DNA of 64,000 nucleotides from Epiperipatus broadwayi (taxonomy: Eukaryota > Onychophora > Udeonychophora > Euonychophora > Peripatidae): assembly GCA_028023455.1 (NCBI GenBank), contig JAQFVV010012416.1, positions 7,237,594 through 7,301,593 on the forward strand, read 5' to 3'. The notes beneath the pieces were generated by a model. The model had not been told where the DNA came from and made no database searches. It saw only the letters and a list, made by a program, of their open reading frames with translations. Positions 55,401 to 64,000 of this stretch are shown here, piece by piece (the stretch's first letter is position 1; each line of letters starts with the position of its first letter). Position numbers and translations under genes: made by a program.

Positions 55401-55404
55401 TATA

Positions 55405-56180
55405 TATGCAACATATTACTGTAGTTTAATTGATGTCTCAAATGTGCTGCCTTCATAACTTTAACACAGATCACTAAATGAAAGTATATTAATATTTTTA
55501 TTAGTCAGTCATTGACTAATAATTATTAATATTTTGCTTTATTTTGCACAAAAAAAAGTCTGCCTTGGCAGTGAAACCAATGGTTGTGAAATTTTAAATT
55601 TTGGTTGCTTTATTAATTATGAACAGAAGTAATTTGTTTAAATTAAAAAATACATATATTTCAAACTTATGTATAACATGTGAAGGGATTTGTTTTGTCA
55701 TTATCATGAAATATGAAATGCATATATTAATATAATTATTTATTAATTAATACCTGGAAAAAAATTTCACAATTACATATTCAAAAAAAATTCTCATTTC
55801 ATAATACAGATTTACTCCTTGAGGTGATTTCAGCACTAACCAACATACACACACGAACGTATTTTATATGCATGATTTAAAATTTACATATGAAAAAAAT
55901 GCAAGATGTAATTGATTCAACAAACATAACTAAAGAATAAGTGTTAAGACTTATTGTTGCAAGATTTAAAAGGGGTAATGCAAAAAAAAAAAAAAATATT
56001 GGAAAATTAAATATATACTTAATATTTATATCTTTTTAATTAATTTAAGAATGTTAACGTTTTTATTTGAAGTAACAGATATGAAGACAACAAATAAGGC
56101 AGTTCTACTGCATTCTGGGTAGTTGATACTTATTAATTTATTGAATACTCGTTATATCTATTACGTTAGATTATATTTAT
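55405..56180. other. AT-rich DNA, nothing recognised
   Basis: No repeat partner or coding pattern seen. Confidence 0.45.
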
Positions 56181-56184
56181 ATTC

Positions 56185-56415
56185 AGGAGTATAATAAACT
56201 GGACCAACTGACGAGTGTTGGGTTTAGCAAGAAATACGGATATTGGTGATTATTTAACTTTTCGACGTGTGTGATCAAGTGTATCAGCGGTATGAGATAG
56301 CATTGATGGTTGAGGGTCATGTGAAAGTCTGAGTTCAAACCCCCTATATATTACATATGTAAGGGCAGATATGAAAAAGTCTGTACTGCAGAAAAAAATC
56401 ATATTTCATAACAAA
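56185..56415 (+). repeat. Family A repeat with partly decayed hammerhead
   Basis: ACCAA, CTGACGAG, a weakened helix II (GTGTTG.../TAGCAA), GAAA intact, helix III ATACGGAT (palindrome broken), TTGG; then the tRNA-like part GTATGAGATAG...GAGTTCAAACCCC and a tail CTATATATTACATATG with GAAAAAGTCTGTACTGCAG. The tail matches 19265-19340 on the other strand, so these two form one subgroup. Confidence 0.7.
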
Positions 56416-56419
56416 GTAA

Positions 56420-58640
56420 ATAAAAACTTGCTATTCTTTATTATCTTAGTCTGTATTATTGACTAACATATTTTAAACATCTCTTTTGTTACTATGTGTT
56501 ACATGATAAAGCAGGATTTATGGTCCTACCTAAAGTTCTTAGAGAGTCAAAAAACACAATGTCTTGAAAAAATTTGGAATAGTTGTAAATTAGTAATATT
56601 TTTTCTCATCCGTTCCATTTTCAATATCGTAATCAGTTACAAATTAATACAATATTTTGACAAAAATTTGTTTAAAATTAAAATTACATCCATTTCCGAC
56701 AATTTCTTTAGTCTGCAAATGCTTTTAAACTTTCCTAACAAGATAAAAATGAAACATTTTAATTTGCAATATATAATAAAAATTAAATATGAAATATTTT
56801 AATAAAGAGTATCTTTTTATTGTTTGTTTTAGTTTTATTATATTTCTCATTTTCATTTTTAAATAATATATATAAACTTACATTATAAATATAACAAACA
56901 AGCGTACAAATCAAAAAATAATGAGCAGACTACAGTGGAACCATACATCTACTGTCTTGACATTTACTATTTCACTTATATATTATCATCTTCAACAACA
57001 ACAATAGCAATATTAATAGTAGTAGTAGTAAACAAACAAAAATAAAAAATAAAACATTACATTTAAAACAAATGTTAAATTCAAAGATATATAAATTTTT
57101 ATGTGTATATTAAATTTTCCAGCTTGCATCACTACAAATGACAAGTATCAATTTTTTCAAATGAGGAAACCTTAACTATTAAAATATTAACTCTTCCAGT
57201 TCTAATGTTTTTTCCATGATTCTTTAATGGCAGTTTGAGTTATAGTTCAACATTTTATTTTAGCATTAAAATCTTTATTCTATATTATGAATGAATATAT
57301 CGAAATAATTGAGAGAGTGCAAATCTCTCAAGCGTTTATGACTACAACCAGCCAATCAAATCTTAATCACTGGGACAGAGAATTTAATAAGAAAAGAGTG
57401 GTTCCACTCTCTTCTTTACTTGTCTTAATATATATCCAAGCCAGTCCAAAGTACTTATATTTGAAAGCGTGAATCTTAAATATCATCACACTTACTTCAC
57501 TGAGTTCAAATTATAAACATACAGCGTGAAATCTTTCGATTTACTATGCAGTAGTTTTTCGATGTTATAAATTTGCAGCAATATATGTAAATAATATATC
57601 ATAACTGACTTATTAAACATATAAGTTCACAAATGAAAAACATCCTAAAAAATTATATTTGAACTTTGGAAATATATATATAAATGTAATATGAATATTT
57701 TTTTAAATTATTGGATGATTACCATAAGGTGGGGAGGGGGGATAAAGAAATCTCAATTAATTGAATTTCATTTCTAAAATCTGAATAAATTATTGTTAAA
57801 CCATCATAGAACTATGAAATTCTGTTCTAAAATTTAAAATTGCATTTACAATAATTAAAATATCACGAAAGTTCTGAACTATGGTATTTGGCAAAGCGTT
57901 AATGATTGTAGTTTTATTTTTTACCATTATGACAAATTTCTTAACCTTGAATTTTTGGAAAATAAAACACATTCAAATAAAATCAAAATGAAAACATTAA
58001 AATATTCATTTTATAATAAATACTGTACAAATATTTTGTAAAAATAATAATAAACTACAGAAAATATACAATCTTTTGATCATTGCTAACAATAATAGAA
58101 GAGGAGTTTACAAGCAATCTTGTGACTGCTCTGCCAGAAAATCGATCAATCAGCAGTACTGTTCCTCATTTGTACTACTTTCTCTGTAGACTTTTAACAT
58201 CATTTTTTTTAAATTAATAAAACAATATTTATTTTACATTCAATTTCTATCATAAAATGAATGCATAACTAGCAAAAGTGTTATAGGTAGTCACAAGAGA
58301 ATGTAAAAAAGCCAAAATTAATGGCAGCATCAATGGTTTGTTAGTGACCAACCAAACTTTAACAATTACTTATTAAGCATGAAATTAATACATTATATAT
58401 ATATATTAATATATAGCTTTAAATTTATTTAAAAATTAAATATAACATTTTTCTCTCAACTTTTTCCAAATATATGTATGATCTTTGCAATCTTTAAACA
58501 TGTGTATTTAATAACTAGAAAGTTCAAATTACAATCTTAATGACTTCTTTCTACAAGCAAATTTAGATAAAAACAAATGCATGTGAATATTTTTCCCCAC
58601 TTTTTTCTTCAAAAATGTATATATTTCATTTGAAATTACT
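56420..58640. other. AT-rich DNA, nothing recognised
   Basis: The 102-codon frame at 56494-56802 is I/F/K/N-rich and resembles no family; no splice or repeat support. A G-run near 57731-57741 and (TAG)n near 57018 are minor features. Confidence 0.5.
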
Positions 58641-58653
58641 TCAAAGTATAGAG

Positions 58654-59245
58654 CAGGGGTGGCCAAACTTTTAGACATTGAGGGTGACTTTTTTGATGAA
58701 AGTGTACCTGAGAGATACTATGTTTTTTTCAGGGCTTTAAACCAGAAACCAGAAAAAAAAAACCATTATTTTTGTCAGGACGGAAAAATATAAAATCTTG
58801 GTGTTTTTAGAATGTATTTACAAATTGATGTTTTTTTTTATAAAGGCTTTTTAAATACTAACAAATATTAATGACATTTTTAGAAGATACTTACGAATTG
58901 ATGATTTTTTTTTCTAGAAGATAACTGTTGGAAAACATTTTACTATGACTATTATATTAAATTACCTCAACTTCTCTTTAGTATTACAATCTGTCACTTT
59001 ATAAATTATTTATTAAATTACAATTTTAAATTACCTATAAATAACTATTTTCTAGAGCTGGTCCTGAATTTTAAAAAAAAATCAAAAAAATATACAGGCA
59101 AAAAAAGAAAATGATTGTTTTAGAATTGTATTAAAATAAATTAGATGCAAATTTTACAAAAAAAAAAAAGAAGAAATTATGTGATTGACTTGCAGAGACC
59201 TTGTGATCGACTGGGTGAGTGCGATCAACATCTTGGTCACCTTTC
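58654..59245. mobile_element. Non-autonomous hAT element with perfect 8-bp duplication
   Basis: Starts CAGGGGTGGCCAAACTTTTAG. GTATAGAG precedes it (58646-58653) and recurs at 59246-59253. The right end has the hAT-like GTGATCGACTGGGTGAGTGC, then GATCAACATCTTGGTCACC, with the last bases (TTTCG) diverged from the expected CCCTG. The centre holds duplicated TTACAAATTGATGTTTTTTT / TTACGAATTGATGATTTTTT blocks. No transposase coding. Confidence 0.85.
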
Positions 59246-59622
59246 GTATAGAGCTAGTGACCATAAGTTTAGTAAGCATAAGAGAATTTAACAAATGCTT
59301 TACATTAACTAATAAACTGATAATTGTTAATTTAATTACAAAAAAAAAAAATTTATAACAATAAAACAACACAGTAAATTTTAATATTTACGTTTTTTGT
59401 GGGATTATGACTCATTGCACATATGTAAAAATGTACTAGTACATTATTTTTTCAAATATTTTTATAATTTTAATTTGTTTATGTACTATAATTTTTACAC
59501 TAAATTGTATTATATATACGTTTAGTACTGTAAACAAAGTGTGAGCTACTATCTGCTAATATATATCATTTTCTAGAAATCTTAGAATAAAATATAATGG
59601 ATGTAGCAATTTCACAATATAC

Positions 59623-59995
59623 CAGGAGTCCCCAACCTTTTTGCACTTAAGAGCACATTCTATAATACCGGCCAGGTGGCGGGCACCATTTATTTTTTTA
59701 ACCAGGTGGCGGGCACCATTTATTTTTTCAATGTAAATTTATAGTTGGATATTTTTAATAATACACATAATGTACAAAAAAATATTTATTTCAAAAATAA
59801 AATTTTAGCATATAATTTAACATTTATATTTTTACGCTGTAAAAGTATAGTATGCCCTACAATTTGATTACAATATAATACAATAATTTATAAGAAATTT
59901 TAAAAATTAAATTTATTTGTATCAGATAAATATTTTTTTATCGTGTTCGGATAACGGCGGGCACAAGTAAAATGGTGTGCGGTTGGGGACCCCTG
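59623..59995. mobile_element. Non-autonomous hAT MITE with perfect 8-bp duplication
   Basis: Starts CAGGAGTCCCCAACCTTTTTG and ends GGTTGGGGACCCCTG. CAATATAC lies on both sides (59615-59622 and 59996-60003). A subterminal CCAGGTGGCGGGCACCATTT is duplicated at once. Different family from the other hAT copies here, and its perfect duplication implies a relatively recent insertion. Confidence 0.92.
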
Positions 59996-60004
59996 CAATA
60001 TACG

Positions 60005-60290
60005 TTAATATATAGTTCAATGCTATTAATCTGCTATTCTTGAATTATTATCTTTCCCAAATTTTATCCTTCCCTAATTAATAGTTTTTTTCTGGATTAA
60101 GAAGTAATTCAACAACACTCCTCTTATTGTCCTTTTTCATTATAAACCTATCATATTACTGGAAAATTAAACAAATAGTAAATTAAAATTTTAGTAATTA
60201 TTAATTTTAATGTATTACCTGAATATATATTTATGCTTTTATCATCTTCTTTAATAACAACATTGAAAGGAAATACATTTATATCTTAAA
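60005..60290. other. AT-rich DNA, nothing recognised
   Basis: Spacer between the hAT MITE and the LINE scrap; no signal seen. Confidence 0.4.
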
Positions 60291-60294
60291 GGGA

Positions 60295-60545
60295 ATGTTT
60301 TTTAATAAATATGCTTTACTCTTGATTACTTATGGGTTCGAGATTTGGACATTTAATTAATAAAAAAATAATGAAGAGACTATTTACTATAAATAAATGT
60401 ACATTAAAATTAGCAAGAAGTGATGCCTTAAAAATATCACAAGTGAAATGTATGGATAAAATACAAGAGTTTATAAAAATGATGTGAAAAAGAGGAAATT
60501 ATGAGTCACAGTAACTCAAGACATCATCAATCTATATGTACTAAC
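60295..60545 (+). pseudogene. Possible LINE reverse-transcriptase C-terminal scrap
   Basis: KYALLLITYGFEIWTFN resembles the L-x-YGxExWT motif of non-LTR retrotransposon proteins. The following 60 residues have the spacing of the helical tail, ending VKRMMM, but contain several stops. Short and by eye only. Confidence 0.35.
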
Positions 60546-60919
60546 AATGGTTAAAAGGATGATGATGTACAATAGTAACATCTTTTATCAAAACATTCAT
60601 TAGAATCAATATACTGATTACTAAAAGATAATTTAATATGCAATTTACAGAATACACATAATTTTTTTTTTTAAAAAAAAAAATTCAATATATATCAAAT
60701 AATTGAATATTTTTGCTTAAAAAAATTATTTTTATGGAATTCTTAAAAAGAAAAATATTGTACATTCGAAATGTATTAACTTTGTCTCCTGATTGATTTC
60801 TTTATAGGAAAACAGTATCCAATTCTTCCCAAAGGCATGTATTTTTTCAATATTTCTTCAGTTTAGTTCAATAATGAAAACAAAAAATCAATCAGTTAAT
60901 CATTTTCTTAAAAGAAAAC

Positions 60920-61053
60920 AAATTGTATTTCTGTTCAGTAGTTTTAAATAATGTATACATACACCAGAATGCTGTAATCCCAAATTGTATTTCTGTTCAG
61001 TAGTTTTAAATAATGTTAAATAATGTATACATACACCAGAATGCTGTAATCCC
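60920..61053. repeat. Tandem duplication, about 62-bp unit
   Basis: AAATTGTATTTCTGTTCAGT at 60920 recurs at 60982. Both copies end TGTATACATACACCAGAATG and CTGTAATCCC; the second copy has an extra TTAAATAATG. The short - strand frame over it is not a gene. Confidence 0.85.
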
Positions 61054-61204
61054 TGAACTCGGATAAAAAATCTGTTTATATGACAGACTAAAACAAAGTG
61101 TGTTAAAAAATGAAAATAAAAGGCAAACATTCATTGATAATAATCATATATATATATATAATATTTAAATACATGTATATTGATCCTACTGAACTTAATG
61201 TAAT

Positions 61205-61845
61205 TAGAAGGGATTTGAACTCAGACTTTCAAGCTCTCTACAGCTATCCATTCCATTTTATACAAGTGATACACAAGACCACACACATGTGAAAAAGATA
61301 AATCTCCAATATACAAATTCTGTGCTGAACCAATTTTCATCAGTTGTTCTAGACTATCATTTCCCTCACACATATATATAACCAGTGTTCAGTTTACATT
61401 AAGATAACATCTTCAAACTTTAATGGACAGAAGTCAATCGTCTCCACCCTCCAACTCTTCAGACATCCATATCATTAAAAATCTGATAATAAAACTCTCT
61501 CAATATAGGTATGACAATAATATTGGCATCAACAAAAGACTATGAGTGCTCCATAATCAGATTTTCAATGATAAGGATAGCTGAAGAATTGAAGGGGCAG
61601 AGAAGACTGAAGCCTATCCATTAAAGTTTGAAGATTTTCTTTCTTAATATAAACTGAGCACTGATTTACATATGTGTGGCAGATGATGATCTGGACCAAC
61701 TGATGTGCTAGTTCAACATGAAATATGTATATTAGAGATCATTTATCTTTTTCACGTGTATGTGGTCATGTATATTGATTGTATGAAATAGAGCATATAG
61801 CTGACGGGAGTCTGAAAATCTGTGCTCAAATCTCTTATAATATAT
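61205..61845. repeat. Long palindrome of two complete family A units, head to head
   Basis: 61208-61500 is a - strand unit and 61540-61840 a + strand unit, mirrored around about 61520. Mirrored landmarks: GGATTTGAACTC/TGCTCAAATCTC (B-box ends), ATACACAAGACC, AATATAC, CTTCAAACTTTAATGGA/TCCATTAAAGTTTGAAG, CATATCATTAAAAATCTGAT/AATCAGATTTTCAATG. Both hammerheads are damaged: left has CTGATGAA but lost GAAA (CAGAATTT), right reads CTGATGTG with GAAA kept. This copy shows the full unit of about 290 bp: a 5' part, the hammerhead, then the tRNA-like end. Confidence 0.75.
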
Positions 61846-61849
61846 ATAA

Positions 61850-62890
61850 TTCTCTATAAAGTATGTGTATATACTATCACACCATATGGTTCTCTACCAC
61901 TAAAACTGCTTAATCTATGTACACAAATCTTACAAAAATACAAGTAAAATATAAACATATAATATGTAAAGGTACAAAAAAGATATACAACAGATAAAAC
62001 ATCAATTTGAAATCTCTAGTTCCAGAGAAGTTTTTTAGATATGTGAATTTTTCACATTTCAAGAATAAATTTATAATTCCACATTATAAATGCAACACTG
62101 ATGAAAATGTATATAAACATTAATTTTTATTAACTGTAGTTTTGTTTATATAAAAATACAAATTATGAATAATTGTATACGTTTGGCTTATTTTATTAAC
62201 AACAGTGTAAAAATTTGTAAATATAATATATTCTTATTTGTAATTAAAATAAATCAAAATAATTTACTTTTACAGATTAATCCCCCTTCTTTTTATTTTT
62301 CTTGTTTAAAATGGAAATCAGTTTTCCATTTAGCATTTTAATCTTTTTTTTTTTAATTTTTTTTTTTTTTTAAATCATAAAAAAATGTATTCTTTCCTTT
62401 TCATTGATTTGTTTCTTTTACTTAGCAATTAGATGTAATCTTTTTCAAAGATTAATTATAACATCAATCATAAATTAGAATTGTTGGATTTTGATTAATT
62501 AAAACAAAAAAGAGATAATTATAGTATTGATCAGAAATTAAATTAAGTTATTGGAAAGAGTTAATTAAAAAGAAAACAGATTAGTTATTAATTTATATAT
62601 ATTAACTGAATTTTTTTCCTCTATCTCTTTTTTATTTGATAATGTGTATATAAACTTATTTATTTATTGTAAAAATAGAAATGTTTGAATAATAGATTTC
62701 TAGATTAATGCTATTCTTGTGTGTGTGTATTATGTATAATGCCATTGATTTGAGTTAAATACAACTTACATAATATTTTGATGATGATATAGCCCTTATA
62801 GGAGAACTCTTATTTTAATACAATACTACCATCTATTGTAAACATGAATAATCAATAGATTTTAGATAAAAGTGCTTATTAAATTCATAT
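61850..62890. other. AT-rich DNA, nothing recognised
   Basis: Long T runs near 62345-62375; no gene or repeat partner. Confidence 0.5.
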
Positions 62891-62892
62891 CT

Positions 62893-63090
62893 AGTGCTAC
62901 CATATCTATATCCCCAGACTAGTTTCTAGCTTACAGCCTTCATCAGACCTGGAATAAATGCACCTTCTATTCAGCTATACTCTTTTATTCTCTCTCTCTT
63001 TTTTTTTTTTACTATCAAGCTAGATCCAAGTGTCAATTCCTTAGTGATGAAAGCTGTAAACCAGAAATTAATTTGGGGATATAAATAGGA
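62893..63090. repeat. Head-to-head pair of family B hammerhead segments
   Basis: 62893-62950 on the - strand reads CTGATGAAGGCTGTAAGCTA, GAAACTAGTC, TGGGGATAT: core, helix II (GGCT/AGCT), GAAA, helix III and GTC are all kept, but the 5' strand of helix I no longer pairs. 63030-63090 on the + strand reads GTGATGAAAGCTGTAAACCA, GAAATTAATTTGGGGATAT, with a mutated first core base and triplet. The spacer holds a (CT)n/T run. Confidence 0.65.
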
Positions 63091-63099
63091 AAACACTGA

Positions 63100-64000
63100 A
63101 TATGATTTTAATAAGTTCTATTATCATAATTATTCATCCCAGAATAGAAATACATGGTACTCATTAGCATCCTCTCCAAATTCATCTTATTTGCTCTATT
63201 TACTCAGAAATATCCATTTCCCTATAATTATTTACTTTTTTTTTCTCCTTGGTTTCCTTCAACCTTCGGTGCTCTTATATTTTTCATAACTCTATCTCAC
63301 TCCAATATTACATCTTTTTTGTTATTTCTTCAAGAAAAATTTGCATATCTACTATTTTCATGATTTAAATATGTTAGAATTTTATCACTCAATTTATTCT
63401 ATTCTATTTATTTTCTTTCAAATCCATCTTCACCTCAAAGCTTCTAGTCCATTTTCCATTCTATTTCTAGTCATCTAAATCTCTACACTATATAAAATTT
63501 TACTGACATATCTTGTTCTTTTCAATAGCTAGGGACCAAAGCATTATCAGGAGTTAAAAATGAACTAATGTCAGAACATGTTCTTTGTTTAGTTTACTAA
63601 TTTATTTTGAATAGTGAAAAATTATAAATAAATAACTATTTTTTTAACATATATGGATGCTTGTGAAACTTAAATAAAGCAAATAGAAAAATGATGCTGA
63701 TGATAATTCAATTCAATTAATTTAAATCAATGTGTTTTACAAGCATAAATAAAAAGCCTAATTATAGAACCCAATATTAATAATAAAGAAAAAGTAAAAA
63801 ATATTATATAAATAAGAATATAAAAATATGTTAATCTTATTTATATATAATGATTAGTTTTTAGATCATTCATAGTTAAATGCTGAATATCACCTGATGA
63901 TAAAAGGCATTAAATAATCTTAGAAATCTAAATAAGAGAAACTTTTAATTAAAGAGCTTATCGAAATTTGACAATGTAAAAAGTCTTACCATGTTTCAAA
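63100..64000. other. AT-rich DNA to the end of the window, nothing recognised
   Basis: The 69-codon frame at 63154-63363 is F/L/S-rich low complexity. No repeat partner found. Confidence 0.5.

Noticed and set aside
56494-56802. 102-codon open frame
   Set aside because: Composition is I/F/K/N/L-rich as expected from random A/T-rich DNA; no domain, splice or repeat support.

Overview
This window looks like nuclear DNA from an AT-rich animal, by eye roughly three-quarters A+T. It has no operons, no dense coding and no long host reading frame. It does have many decayed eukaryotic transposons, tRNA-derived repeats, split-gene signals and homopolymer runs. The species cannot be fixed from the sequence. 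The mix of Ty3/Gypsy, Penelope-like, several non-LTR elements, hAT, mariner and pogo elements with hammerhead-ribozyme repeats points to a metazoan, probably an invertebrate (mollusc, arthropod or similar). I read most of the window as intron or intergenic DNA. The only candidate host coding pieces are two short exon-like blocks on the + strand (1608-1672 and 50816-50875). They are compatible in reading frame and would be separated by about 49 kb.

The most distinctive content is two families of dispersed repeats that carry hammerhead self-cleaving ribozyme folds. Family A couples a hammerhead (CTGATGAG ... GAAA, helix III ATACGTAT) to a tRNA-like 3' segment. Copies lie near 0.36, 1.2, 5.1, 13.6, 19.3, 29.4, 54.1, 55.3, 56.2 and 61.2-61.8 kb. 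The cores at 13767-13800 and 54223-54256 look intact. Family B has a different hammerhead (helix III ACTAGT), with copies near 8.7, 9.8-10.4, 28.4, 31.1 and 62.9 kb. One B copy is flanked by a perfect 14-bp target duplication. Both families repeatedly occur as head-to-head inverted pairs that would fold back on themselves.

Layout. 0-9 kb: exon candidate, an internally deleted mariner element, a foldback MITE and AT-rich filler. 9-14 kb: family B copies, a Penelope-like remnant (GIY-YIG endonuclease plus a decayed hammerhead) and a good family A copy. 15-18 kb: decayed non-LTR reverse transcriptase pieces. 18-25.7 kb: tandem duplications, a 5'-truncated LINE with its target duplication, a minisatellite, and a hAT transposase remnant with a MITE inside it. 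26.4-28 kb: two copies of one hAT MITE with 8-bp duplications. 28-33.5 kb: family B copies and tRNA-like SINE pieces. 35.4-37.1 kb: an unrecognised, less AT-rich block. 37-41.8 kb: MITE, tandem duplication, pogo/Tigger and LINE remnants, a large foldback element and a tRNA-Gly-like pseudogene. 42.2-49.8 kb: a decayed Ty3/Gypsy element on the - strand between two diverged LTRs, with other repeats lodged inside. 50-64 kb: second exon candidate, a cluster of family A copies, two more hAT MITEs with perfect duplications, a LINE scrap, and inverted A and B pairs.

Nothing here looks like a working autonomous element. The Gypsy, LINE, hAT and Penelope proteins are all truncated or broken. Such elements could have supplied enzymes in trans for the short repeats, but that is inference.
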